Of a DNA stretch of 64,000 nucleotides, positions 45,209 through 55,912 are shown in pieces. The translations under genes and the position numbers were made by a program. How positions within the stretch are numbered: the first letter of the stretch is position 1; each line of letters begins with the position of its first letter. The stretch comes from Artemia franciscana (lineage: Eukaryota > Arthropoda > Branchiopoda > Anostraca > Artemiidae), in assembly GCF_032884065.1 (NCBI RefSeq), contig NC_088867.1, positions 55,386,968 to 55,450,967 of the forward strand, read 5' to 3'. The notes under the pieces were generated by a model. It made no database searches. It saw nothing but the letters and a program-made list of their open reading frames with translations, and was not told the DNA's origin.

Positions 45209-47165
45209 AAAGATCATATGGCACTTGTGACGAGGTCAGAACTGAAAATTAGAGTCGAAGAGTTATCGATTTCATCGTCCTAAGACATCAAGAAGCACCG
45301 AACTCGCCGAAGCACTAGAAATCCATCCAACTCCCCCAAAGAGATCGAATCCAGTCCGCTTATGTCAATCACATATCTATAACCTGTGCTTATTCTCGAA
45401 CTCATCAAAGCACTAGAGATCCCCCTCTAACTCCCCCAAAGATAGTGGATCCAGTCCAGTTATGTCGACCACGTATCTAGAACTTGTGCTTATTCTTACC
45501 ATCAAGTTTCACCCCGATCTCTCCACTCTAAGTGTTTCCAAAATTTCTGGGTTCCAAGATTTTTCGTTCCCCCTCCACCTTCCTGGGTTCCCGGATCCTA
45601 TCTCAATTGAAAATGGATCATCTGAGACATGAGATCTTCCTGTATATTAAGTTTCATTAAGATCTGATGGCCCATTCGTACGATGAACATACCTCAGTTT
45701 TCACAATTTACCCTCTCTCCCGCCCCTTCAGATGTTTGCATCGGGAAAACGACTGTTATCAAGTCAATTTGTGCAGGTCCCTAACACGCCTACCAATTTT
45801 CATCGTCCTAGCATGTCCAGAAGCACCGAACTGAATATCTCCTCCTCCCAACTGCCCCAGAGAGGTGGATGCAGTCTGGTTATTTCAATTACGTATTTTA
45901 GACTTGTGCATATTCTTCCCACCAATTTTCGTTCCGATCTCTCCACTCTAAGCGTTTTCCAAGATTTCCGGTTTAACCCTCCAACTCCCCCCAATGTCAT
46001 TGGATCCAGTAGGGATTTAAAATAAGAACTCTGAGACACGAGTTGCTTCTAAATATCCAATTTGATTAATATCCGATCGCCTGTTCGTAAGTTAAAAATA
46101 CCACATTTTTTTCATTTTTCCGAACTACCGAATTATGCCAACGCCCCATCCCCCCACCTCAACTCCCCCGAAGAGAGAGGATACAGTCTGTTTTTTTCAA
46201 TAACGTATCTAGGACCTGTGCTTATTCTGCCAGCCAAGTTTCATCTCGATCTCTCCGCTCTAAGCGTTGTCCAAGATTTCCGGTTTCCTCCTCCAACTCC
46301 CTCCAATTTCATTGGATCTCGTCAGGATTCAAAATAAGACCTCTGAGACACGAGGTTCTTCTAAATATAGACTTTCATTAAGATCTGATCACCCGTTCGT
46401 AAGTTTAAAATACCTCATTTTTTCCGATTTTTACGAATTGCCCCCTTCCCCAACTTCCCAAAGAAAACGGATTCAGTCTGGTAATATCAGTCAAGTATCT
46501 AGGACTTGTGCTAATTCTTCCCACCAAGTTTCATCCCGATCTCTCCACTCTATGCGTTTTCCAAGATTTCCGATTTCCTCCTCCAATTCCCCCAATTTTA
46601 TCAGAGCCGCTTGGGATTTAAAATGAGAATTCTAGAACACAAGGTTCTTCAAAACATAAATTTTCATTAAGATCCGATCGCCCGTTCGCAAGTTAAAAAT
46701 ACCTTAGTTTTTTTTTATTTTTTCGAATTACCCCCACCCCCCCCCCCCCACCAACTCCCCCAAAGATAGCGAATCTAGTCTGGTAATGACAGTCACTTGT
46801 CTAGGACTTGTGCTTATTCTTCCCATCAAGTTTCATCCCGATATGTCCACTCTAAGTGTTTTCAAAGATTTCTTATTTCCCCCTCCAAGTCCCCCAGTGT
46901 CTCTTGGTCCAGTCGAGATTTAAAATAAAAGCTCTGAGACACGAGGTTCTTCTAAATATCAAACTTCATTAAGATCCGATCATCCGTTCGTAAGTTAGAC
47001 TTATCTCATTTTTTTCTAAATTTTCCGAATTAACCGTCCTTTTACTGCCCCCCCCCCCAGATGGTTAAATTGGGGAAGTGACTATTTCTGGTTTAATTTG
47101 GTCTGCTCCCTGATACGCCCACCAGCTTTCAGCGTCCTAGCTTATCTTGAAGTGCCCGAACTAGC
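45209..47165 (-). repeat. ~300-bp tandem-repeat array, reverse arm
   Basis: GGACTTGTGCTTATTCTTCC, then AAGTTTCATCCCGATCTCTC and CACTCTAAGCGTTTTCCAAG, recur near 45,480, 45,901, 46,211, 46,503 and 46,806, i.e. spacings of about 421, 310, 292 and 303 bp. Read on minus, the units match the forward array at 42,951-44,198. Several Pro/Ser-rich plus frames of 80-120 codons overlap the units but are not conserved between them. Confidence 0.8.
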
Positions 47166-48397
47166 AAAAGAAAAAAACAAAGAAATTCGTATTTAGCATG
47201 GATATTGCAAGCAATCCAATAAGATGTGCAAAAACAATTAATGGAACACTTGAAACAAGAATGTTTGCAAGTTACAAGTTCAAAGTTTGAACTTCAGCTT
47301 GTTTTCCATTTTGTTCAAAGTTTTTTTTTATTTAAAAGAAATGTTTGTTCCTTTTATTTTATGCTCTGTTGCTCAACACCTTGAGGTGGCAAGAAGGAAA
47401 TCATACCACTAATCCTCTAATAGGTTTTAGAATCGTCTGTGCAGTCGAGGTCGTATTATATGCGCATGTAGTTGATTAAAAATAAGATGGATTAGTGGAT
47501 TTGGGATGGTTTCAAGATGGCTTCTTTAGGCAAACACGGAAATTATAATATATAACTCACCCAGTACAGCTGACAGGTGCAAAGTCTGGATAAAGAAGAA
47601 AATAAACGAAAAAACTGCTATTAAAACTGCTGTTTCTATTTTGGTTCTCTTTTCATCTTTTTTTCTGTTTCTGTTTTTCTGAATAGTGAAAGCAGTGCGG
47701 ATGCTTAACTTAGACTGGCTTTCCCGAGGGGATTGGAAATTATTCAAGATATCGAAGATTTCGACTTATCGAGGTTCGATTCATTACAATGTCATTTAGC
47801 TCCTCATTGGTGAGTTCCAATTAGGACTGCTTCGGCGTCTATAGCGATCAAGTCCTTGATTTATATATTGATTCATTTGCTACAGTTCTTATAATACTCC
47901 CTCCTCTGCAAAAAAGTTACTGCATATATCTCTGATGCAATTTTTACCAAGCTTGTTGCCGGTGAAAGGAATTAATATTGTTTGATATCACAAAACCAAC
48001 TTTTATTCGTCATAGCAATCGGAAGACGAATTGACCTACATTATGCACGCAGTTAATTTTGTTGTTAACGGTCGTTCAGGCTGTCCTTCCATAATTACTC
48101 AATAAAACACCTAGTATGTCTTCTTCAACCTTTCAAAGCAAACATATTTCACAGTCATACTTGACCATTGTCATCATCATGATTTCTAGTATCCTAATTT
48201 TAGTTTTTTAGTTTTATCTATTTCTTCCGAACTTTTAAAACTAATAAACCCCCTGCGCCTGGACTGAAAAAGTACTCAAGTTTTACCCCTTAGATATTTG
48301 TGCTTGTTTAGTCTGAGATCACATAAAATAGTTCAGTCCACTTACAGATACTACCAATCACTTGGAAGATACTTAGTATAAAATAATACTAAAAGAT
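47166..48397. other. Unassigned region
   Basis: No gene recognised. TTCGACTTATCGAGGTTCGATT near 47,759 echoes the pogo-like wording at 41.6 kb. The 73-codon Lys/Arg-rich minus frame at 47,526-47,747 has no known domain. Confidence 0.45.
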
Positions 48398-48470
48398 CAT
48401 CCACGGTGGGATTCGAACCCACGACCTTCGGATTAGAAGTCCGACGCGCTATCCACTGCGCTACGCAGAC
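48398..48470 (-). tRNA. tRNA-Arg (anticodon TCT)
   Basis: The minus strand folds as a 73-nt cloverleaf. Acceptor GTCTGCG/CGTGGAT has discriminator G. The D stem is GCGC/GCGC with loop AGTGGATA. The anticodon stem is TCGGA/TCCGA with loop CTTCTAA (anticodon TCT, reading AGA). The variable loop is AGGTC and the T arm GTGGG-TTCGAAT-CCCAC. Box A TAGCGCAGTGG and box B GGTTCGAATCC match the polymerase III consensus exactly. ATCTTTTAG follows the 3' end, supplying a TTTT terminator. No intron and no encoded CCA, as in eukaryotes. Three of seven acceptor pairs are G-U or U-G, so it may be slightly degraded but still foldable. Confidence 0.9.
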
Positions 48471-48714
48471 CTTGTATGTAAAATCTAAATATATAGTATG
48501 ATATATATATAATATTTTTGTAAATAAACCTCGAATGAAAACATCTAATACTCATAGTCCTATCGATTTTCTGCCTTTTTACCATAGGCAGAGCCAATCG
48601 GAGGGGTGAGGAACTACCCCCGTGGCTAGAGGGTTGCCCACTTTGATCAAATTTTAACTCTGATTCTGCTTTTCCCGCTTATATTTAAGTCGGAGGAGGT
48701 GGGGGGCTGTATTT

Positions 48715-49286
48715 GGTAAAATTGGTGCAAACAGTATTACTGGCTTTCATATAAAGTGAATATACCACTCGATGCCTTTTTCAATGCTGTTTACAAATAT
48801 AATAATCGCTTCTACCGCAAATTCAGATTTAAGCACTTTTTGACCTCTTAAAAATGACCTAAATATGGGGTATAAAAAACTGTAATAGTTTAGAAACAAA
48901 ATTGGGCTATATATTTGCACATCAGGGGGGTGGGGTAAAGAATAGCAAATATAAATACGTAAACTAACCATTGCTGATTTTTTTTTTCTTTTTTCTTTTT
49001 TTTTACATGTCTGTGCACATCGAATTTTAATGAGAAGAGGAATCACCAGTACAACAGCACAACAACATTAAAAAAAAACAGCAATGGTTAGTTTACGTAT
49101 TTAATATATGCTATGCTTTACCCCCCATCCCCCTGATGTGCAAATATATAGCCCAAATTTGTTTCTAAACTATTACAGATTTGTAATGACCCTATATATA
49201 GGTCATTTTTAAGAGGTCAAAAAAGGTATCGAGTGGTATATTCACTTTATATGAAAGCCAGTAATACTGTTTGCACCAATTTTACC
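48715..49286. mobile_element. 572-bp inverted-repeat element
   Basis: The left end GGTAAAATTGGTGCAAACAG and the right end CTGTTTGCACCAATTTTACC are exact complements. Arms of about 220-270 bp pair with small gaps around a ~90-bp centre that has T-rich and A-rich runs. Both arms include GCTATATATTTGCACATCAG followed by a G-run. No transposase is present. No flanking duplication is evident. The 99-codon minus frame across the left arm is unrecognised. A related core occurs near 55,155-55,330 and 2,665-2,700. Confidence 0.85.
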
Positions 49287-49290
49287 ATAC

Positions 49291-49537
49291 TTACATCAAA
49301 AGAATCGCATTTTAATGCTGATTTTAATTATTGAAGTTTCATCAAGTTCAAACTTGTTTCATCAAGTTTTTTATTGTTTTAAAAAGTAGAGCTGTGAGAA
49401 AGAGTCTAACTTTAGCGTAAAGAGCGAGGCGTTGCAGAGGGGACAACCCCTCTCATAAACTGAATAATTTCTGTTCGTTTTAAGTTTTAATGTCGTTACT
49501 TACTTGCAGTTAAAAAAAAACTTTTTTTTTTATTTAA
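49291..49537 (+). mobile_element. Deleted TCAAACAG-family fragment
   Basis: Begins inside the left module (ACATCAAAAGAATCGCATTT), jumps at 49,365 to the right half of a palindrome (AACTTTAGCGTAAAGAGCG) and ends TTTATTTAA before T. It abuts the 572-bp inverted repeat. Confidence 0.75.
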
Positions 49538-49667
49538 TGCAGAAAAAGACATTTGAAAGAACAATAAAACAAGGAATCTAACTTAAAAAAGGAAAAGAGG
49601 CGTTGCATAGGGCGTTGAAAAAAAATTTCTTGGAAAAAAGGCCTTAAAAACCCCAAAACCTGAAATT

Positions 49668-50575
49668 CTCTTAATGAGAATCATACTATCAAATTCAGCG
49701 TATCAGAGAACCTTACAGTAGAGGTTTCAAGCTCCTATATACAAAAATGTGGAATTTTGTGTTTATCGCTAGAAGCAAGTTCACGGATGCGTGTTTATTT
49801 GTTTTTTGTTGTTTATTTTTTGTCTTCTCCAGGGGTGATCGTATCGAGCCAGTTATCCTAGAAGATCGGGAGGGGATCATTTGATAGCAGATCAAAAGTT
49901 CTAGTGCCCTTTTTAAGTGACTAAAAATATTGGAGGGCATCTAGCCCTCCTCCCACGCCAATTTTTCCCAAAGTCTCCTGATTGAACTTTTGAGATAGCC
50001 ATTTTGTTCGACATAGTCAAAAGATCTAATAGCTATTTCTTTGAGGATAACTTGACCCCCACAGTCCCGGGGGAAGATGTAGAAGCTATGAACTCTGTCC
50101 ATTGTTTACATTATAGTATTGGGTATTGGGAAGTATATAGATACTTTTCGGGGGGGATACGTGGGAGGATCTTTCCACGGAAGAATTGTTCTTGAGGGAA
50201 GGGATTTTCCATGGAGGGGGAGCTGAATTCCCTGTAGTATGTAACAAAAAGACCGGAAATTAAATAAAAAGACAAGTTTTTTTTCAACTGAAAGTAAGGA
50301 GCAACATAAAATATTAAAACGAACAGAAATTATTACGTATATGAGGGGGTTTCCTCCTACTCAATCCTTCGCTTTTTACTGTAAGGTATGAATTTTTGAT
50401 CCACTTATTTAACAATGACTCTTGAAACACAAGGGACCTTTGATTAGTTTAATAAGCTCTTTTAAAAGTTCTAAAACAAATTTTAGCATAAAGAGCGAGG
50501 TATTGAGGCAGGGGCACCCCCTTATATACGTAATAATTTCTGTTTATTTCAACTTTTAATGTTGCTGGTTACTAT
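49668..50575 (+). mobile_element. TCAAACAG-family copy G, 5'-truncated
   Basis: Starts in the left module near ACCTGAAATTCTC/ATCAAATTCAGCGTATCAG, then goes through the central region to a GCAACATAAAATATTAAAAC module and a diverged palindrome (CCTCGCTTTTTAC ... CATAAAGAGCGAGG). Both termini are missing. Confidence 0.75.
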
Positions 50576-50813
50576 CAGATGGAAAAAATTACTTTTTTAA
50601 AATCCCAAAATAAGCATTAGGCGAAAATTTTATTTTATCAGCCCGTTTCTTTTAAGTGTGTTCATGCAATAGTTATTTATCACTTCATTAATTGTACGAC
50701 TCTGTTTATTAATCTTGTCGCGGACGAACTTCGTTTCTCACACCGAAGTTCAAGTCATTCAAAGAAAAAATGTCTTCATGAGGGTGAGAATGTTCTATTC
50801 ATTTTTGCTTTAA

Positions 50814-50886
50814 ATCAAACAATTCGTGGTAACAAACTGTAATAAGGAGCGACCCGGCTCGATATTAACCAAAATTCTTAAAAACG
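50814..50886 (+). mobile_element. TCAAACAG-family left-end fragment H
   Basis: TCAAACAATTCGTGGTAACA (one arm mismatch), then the first ~70 bp of the family. It breaks at ATTCTTAAAAACGGA into a reversed R3 piece (AAAATCAATAAAATTAATTA). Confidence 0.75.
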
Positions 50887-51225
50887 GATAAAATCAATAA
50901 AATTAATTAACAGTTTTCAAAAACAGTCCCAGCATCCCCCCAGCAGTCCTAGCAATTGAAATCTCAGACTTAAGATTAATAATAATATTCCCTTAAATAG
51001 GGATTTAGGAGAGTATTCACTGAATGCTTTATACGCAAATTTAATTAAAAATGACCTTGCGAAATATTAAAAAAATAAATAAATAGATATTAACACAGAA
51101 CCTGTCACAAATAGACCTATAAGATCAGCAGCGAAAAAAGCTAGGCTGGCATTAAAAACCAGTTTTTAAATCATTTTCTTTCATTTCAATGAATTGCCTC
51201 GTTTCATAACAATTTGTTTATCAGT

Positions 51226-51437
51226 CCTGGTTGAACGTCGCTGAGGTAAGGATGCTGGGACTGTGTTGAAAAACTGATCATTTTAGTTTTATTGATTTTA
51301 TCCCTCTTGTAAGTTTTTTTTTTCTTATTTGTATTGCTGAGGACGGCCCTTGGACATAGGGCCGAGATATTCATTCTAATTTGTTTCCCACTTTCTTAAA
51401 AAATTCCCTATTGTTCTTCTTGTTTTGGGTGGTTCCC
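51226..51437 (+). repeat. R3 dispersed repeat, copy 3
   Basis: Matches 43,488-43,705 with modest divergence, from AGTCCTGGTTGAACGTCG to CTATTGTTCTTCTTGTTTTG. A reversed R3 upstream part lies nearby at about 50,887-50,940. Confidence 0.85.
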
Positions 51438-51599
51438 ATAGTAACCAAAGTAAAATAGCCTAAAACCTCTGAAAACAGTATCGGAACGACACAAAATAAC
51501 TTATAAGATCCCTTTACCTTTTCACATGTGAATAAACTGAAAATATTGAAATATACAAGAATCGAATAAGTAAAACAATAAAGCCCAAACGTTTTTATA

Positions 51600-53572
51600 T
51601 CAAACAGTTCGTGGTAACGACTTGTAAGTAATGAGCGACTCGGCTCAACAGAATCCGAAACCCTGAATAACGGAATTTTGATACCGATAGATATATCAAA
51701 CGAATCGAATTTTTATACTGATTTCAAATATACACGTCTCATTATGTGTAGTATTACGTATTAAAGTTTACGAGCCTGAGAAAATTTACGTTATTTTCAA
51801 AAAAGGGGAAACACACCCTAAAAGTCATAGAATCTTAATGAAAATAACAACATCAGATTCAGCGTATCAGAGAACTCTACTGCTAAGGTTTCAGCTCTTA
51901 TCTGCAAAAATGTGGAATTTTGCATTTGTTGCCAGAAGAAAGATCGCGGATGCGTGTTTATTTGTTGTTGTTTTTTTCCAGGGGTAATCGTATCGACCCA
52001 GTAGTCCTATAATATCTTGAGAGGGCTCATTTGAAGGGGAGTTAAAAGTTCTAGTGCTCTTTTTAAGTGACCAAAAACATTCAAGAGCTACTAGGTCCCC
52101 TCCCCACCCTTTCCTCCCAAAATTGTCCAATCAAAATTTGGGATATCCACTTTGCTCATCATAGTTGAAAGGCCCAGTAACTATGCCTTTGAATATGGAA
52201 AAGTCTTTAAGTTATAAAATTTGCCCATTGTTTACGCATAGTATTTGTTATCGGGAAGCATGTATACATTTTAGGGTGGGGGAACGAATTTTTTTTAAAT
52301 AAAAAAACAAGTATTTTCAACTGTAGATAAGGAGCAATATTGAAACTTAAAGCGAACAGAAATTATTACGTATATGAGGAGGTTCGCCTAGACCTAAATA
52401 CCTCGCTCTTTATGCTAAAGTATTTTTACTTAATAAAATATGCGAATATAGAAGTTCGCCACGTAAGTTAATTTGCAAGTTACGTATATTTATTACTAAT
52501 AAAAACGTTCGTAAACAGAATTAAAAGTCCTAGTGGCCTTTTTAAGTAACTAAAGAAATTCGAGGGAAACTAGGCCCCCTCCCCTGCCCCTTTTTCTCAA
52601 AATTATCCAGTCACAACTTTGAGAAAGCCATTTAGCCAAAAAATTAAATTAATATGCAAGTTTTGTTTTAATTATTCATGTACGGTGAGCCAAAATCAAA
52701 ATGTGCATTAATTCGAAAACATTCAGAAATAAAAAAAATAAGTTTTTTCACTGAAAGTAAGGATCAACATTAAAAGATACAGGGGACAGAAATTATTACG
52801 TTTACGAGGGGGTTTGTCCCCTCCTCAATACCTCACTCTTTACGCTAACGTATGAGCTATTTATTCTAATTAAACAGCCTTTATTATTCAGGGGTCATTC
52901 TTAAAGAATTGGAACTAAATTTGAACTTTAGTGTAAAGAACGAGGTATTGACGAGGAGGCGAACCCCTTATATGCGTAATAAAAATATAAAAATTTAGAA
53001 GTTCGTTACGTAAGTATATTTGTAAGTTACGTTTAATTATTATTAATAAAACATTCGTAAATAAAATTAAAAGTTTTAGTGCCCTTTTTAAGTAACCAAA
53101 AATTGCACGGTAACTAGGCCCCCTCCCCCAGCCTTTTTTTTCAAATCGTACGATCAAAACTTTGAGAAAGCCCTTTATCCAAAGAGAAGTAAAATTAATA
53201 TACAAATTTCGTTTTAATTATTCATGTACGGTGAGCCAAAATCAAAACCTTCATTAATTCAAAAACGTTCAGAAATTCAATAAAAAAAAGGTTTTTTTAA
53301 CTGAAAGTAAGGAGTGGCATTAAAACCTAAAACGAACAGAAATTATTCCGTATATGAAAGGGGATGTCCCCTCCTCAACGCCCCGCTCTTTACGCTAAAG
53401 TTTGACTCTTTCTCACAACTCTGCTTTTTAAAACAATAAAAAGCTTTAGCGTAAAGAGCAGGGTGTTGAAGAGTGGGCAGCCCCTTTCATATACGGAATA
53501 ATTTCTGTTCGTTTTAAGTTTTAACATCGCTCCTTACTTGCAGTTAGAAAAAAACTTGTTTTTTTTATTTAA
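51600..53572 (+). mobile_element. TCAAACAG-family element, full copy I
   Basis: Flanked by A and T, starts TCAAACAGTTCGTGG and ends TTTATTTAA: the same four termini features as copies A and B. About 1,973 bp. The left module is shortened, followed by two central/right modules and a terminal palindrome (53,280-53,572). Reading frames of 79-96 codons within it are unrecognised repeat translations. Confidence 0.85.
53280..53572. repeat. Terminal palindrome of copy I
   Basis: Left arm TAACTGAAAGTAAGGAGTGG ... CCTCAACGCCCCGCTCTTTA; right arm TAAAGAGCAGGGTGTTGAAG ... TCGCTCCTTACTTGCAGTTA. Several mismatches, so it is older than the one in copy B. Confidence 0.8.
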
Positions 53573-53739
53573 TTCTAGCAAAGAACCGCTGCAAATTTAG
53601 AATTTCCCTAAACGGTAAACGAAAACTTTTTTCCTCTAGGAAAAGATTCGAACTACCAATGGAAAGTTTCAAGCGACAGCCCTGTTATGCAAGGTCACCA
53701 TGAAAGATATTAGATATGTTTTAACTTAACGTTAAAAAT

Positions 53740-54075
53740 ATGCTAATTCCTCTTATCTCCTTCGTGGGACTGAATCTTGTTCTTGTGATTGGCAGTGGCT
53801 TTTCAAAAGCTTTAGTATTTTTGGTTTTTATGGCTGAATATGGATACCTTTATGTGGTTCAGGCAACAACGAGAAGTGGAGAAACGTTAACCTGCTCAAT
53901 TGGCGATGTTAAAGAGTTCTGTACAGAACTCAGTCAGGAAATGAGAAGCAACAGAAAAGCTACTATGAAACTGTTATTCGATAAAGCTACTGACGTTGCT
54001 CGTAAGGTGAGAATTACCTCAAAGAGAAGAATTACACAATCCCATCTTGAAGAAGAAAGGAAATCCTTTATTTAA
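53740..54075 (+). pseudogene. Possible hAT-like transposase C-terminal fragment
   Basis: A 111-codon frame outside the known repeats. Its first ~45 residues are hydrophobic and atypical. The rest is charged and helical: FCTELSQEMRSNRK, then LLFDKATDVARKVRITSKRR and ITQSHLEEERKS. The order 'acidic helix, FD.A..VA.K..I..KRRIT' weakly recalls the linker before the dimerisation domain in ZMYM/THAP-type hAT transposase relatives, which is memory-based and unproven. A 3'-splice-like TTGTGATTGGCAG lies at about 53,785-53,797, so the real coding part may begin inside. It is either a single exon, a transposase fossil, or unrelated. Confidence 0.3.
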
Positions 54076-55150
54076 TGGGAAGCACTGACGAATCTTCTTT
54101 ATTTTCTCTTTTTCCGTAGGGATGATCACACTGAACCAGTCGTCGTAAAATCATGAAGATAAAACCCTGAAAATAAAAAATTAGTTGTATTAATACATCA
54201 GAAAACTCTTCCCTTATAGTAGGCCTACTTGTCCCGGGTGCAGATATTTTAGGGGCACAAAATTTTGAATGAATGTTCGAACTGTTATAATCTTTTTGTA
54301 ACTTTTTTATTTTTATTAAAATAAAGTAGAAGGCACAGTTGGCAGTAAATATAAGCAAATTAAATTCGAAATTTTCACTTAGAATTTCGGTTATTATGGG
54401 CCGTGGTTCGTCCTTTACTAGATTGTTGCTGCTGCTATTAACATGACTACATTCACTACCCTCACTTTGACAAGATATGTCTACTTGTACCGCCATTTGC
54501 TAGGCCACTAAACATACGTAAACATGGTAAAGTCGGATCATTGTTGTAACATTAGCTGTTGCCTAGTAAATAGCAAACCATACTCTATAGCCACCGAAAA
54601 TGTGAAAACACGGTTTGCTAAAACTGTCCAGTGGGGAAAAATTTTCATTTAAAGGAGGTTCTAGGATGATAAATATTAATTGGGGTTATCTCAAATGGTA
54701 AAAGTTTATCACAAAAACAATTTTTTGAAAATTTTCTAAAAGAGCTCAAAATTTTATGAGAATGGCGGTGTATTGATATGAAATGTGTATCACTGTAATT
54801 GTTACTATCAGAATATTTAAACTGGTGTTTTGAGCCTCCTCTTTTCAAAAACATGGAAAATCCCATTTTTGCATGGGTAGCAAAGTCGTGTCTCGATTGT
54901 CTTTGTTTTTTCCCCTCTCTCATATGCGAAAAGACACTTCGAACTCGGTGCAAGGAAAGGATGTTATCCCTGAAAACCAATTTACTAATTCCTTTAAAAA
55001 AATTAAAACTGTATGGGGAAACTTAATCAGATAGCTGGGTGTTAATTGTGTATTATAGGCCACTCAAGTGCTTCCTTTAGTTAGAACCTGTTTCTTTGAC
55101 GCTGAATCCTAATGAAATATTACAAAATATGATGAAAATATAATACTTTA
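54076..55150. other. Unassigned region
   Basis: Two minus frames (142 codons at 54,068-54,496; 111 at 54,645-54,980) carry no motif I recognise and have no splice or repeat support. Bases 55,100-55,165 resemble 58,945-59,005 (CCTAATGAAATAT, ATATAATACTTTA). Confidence 0.45.
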
Positions 55151-55151
55151 A

Positions 55152-55337
55152 AATCAAATTTGGGCAATATATTTGCGCATTAGGGGGGATGGGGGCAAAG
55201 TATAGTGGGTCTTCGTGCATGTGTTAAGTTCAATTATTCAGCATATTCTGAAGTAACAATTGTTTTCTAGCTTCATAATGTCCAAATACTTTACACCCCC
55301 CTAGTAATGTGTAAATATATAGCCCAAATTACATATT
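55152..55337. repeat. Short inverted repeat related to the 572-bp element
   Basis: AAATTTGGGCAATATATTTG plus CGCATTAGGGGGG on the left pair imperfectly with CCCCCCTAGTAATG plus TGTAAATATATAGCCCAAAT on the right. The core words are those of the arms of 48,715-49,286. Confidence 0.65.
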
Positions 55338-55738
55338 TCTCATCTATTCTGTGACTTGTTTTTGTCTTGTCTCACGCTAACCTCAAAGAAGCTAACGAAG
55401 AAACCGGTTTGTTCTCGAGTTTTATACAGCGTAAACTTGAGTGAGTGGCGTATCAAACAGTTCGTGGTAACGAACTGTAGTAAGGAGCGACTCAGCTCAA
55501 TAGTAACCAAACTCTAAAAAATGGAATTCTTATACCAATAGCTACATCCAAAGAATCGCATTTTAATGCTGATTTTAAATATATAAGTTTCATCAAGTTT
55601 AGTCTTACCCATCAAAAGTTACGAGCCTGATAAAATTTGCCTTATTTTAGAAAATAGGGGAAACACCACCTAAAAGTCATAGGATCTTAACGAAAATCAC
55701 ACCATCAGATCCAGCGTATCAGAGAACCCTATTTTAGA

Positions 55739-55912
55739 AGTTTCAAGCAGTTATTATTTTTTATTATTTAAGAATTAACGACGCTTCTTGACTACTAAGG
55801 TCCTTGCGTCGGCCCTGCAGTGCATTCGGCCCTGCAGCGTGATTCGATCTCTGGGTCCCGTATTACAAAGCTAAGGTCAAATCCACTGCGCCACCACAGG
55901 ACAGTTTCAAGC
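55739..55912 (-). mobile_element. tRNA-derived SINE, copy 2, nested in copy J
   Basis: The body is 55,749-55,902. On minus: GTCCTGTGGTGGCGCAGTGG, with a consensus box A (TGGCGCAGTGG, 55,883-55,893), box-B-like AGATCGAATCA (55,840-55,850), then AAGGACCTTAGTAGTCAAGA and AAGCGTCGTTA, and an AATAATAAAAAATAATAA-type tail. It is flanked by perfect 10-bp duplications AGTTTCAAGC at 55,739-55,748 and 55,903-55,912. The tRNA-like head no longer folds as a functional tRNA. Confidence 0.9.

Noticed and set aside
45732-46626. Pro/Ser-rich ORFs of 79-119 codons
   Set aside because: They overlap ~300-bp tandem repeat units, and the frame is not maintained from one unit to the next.
54068-54980. Minus-strand ORFs of 142 and 111 codons
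   Set aside because: No recognisable motif and no supporting splice or repeat evidence; AT-rich composition can give such lengths by chance. They are kept only as part of an unassigned region.
55749-55902. tRNA gene within the SINE
   Set aside because: Box A is good, but box B is off-consensus and the anticodon and acceptor arms do not pair; flanking duplications show it is a retroposon.
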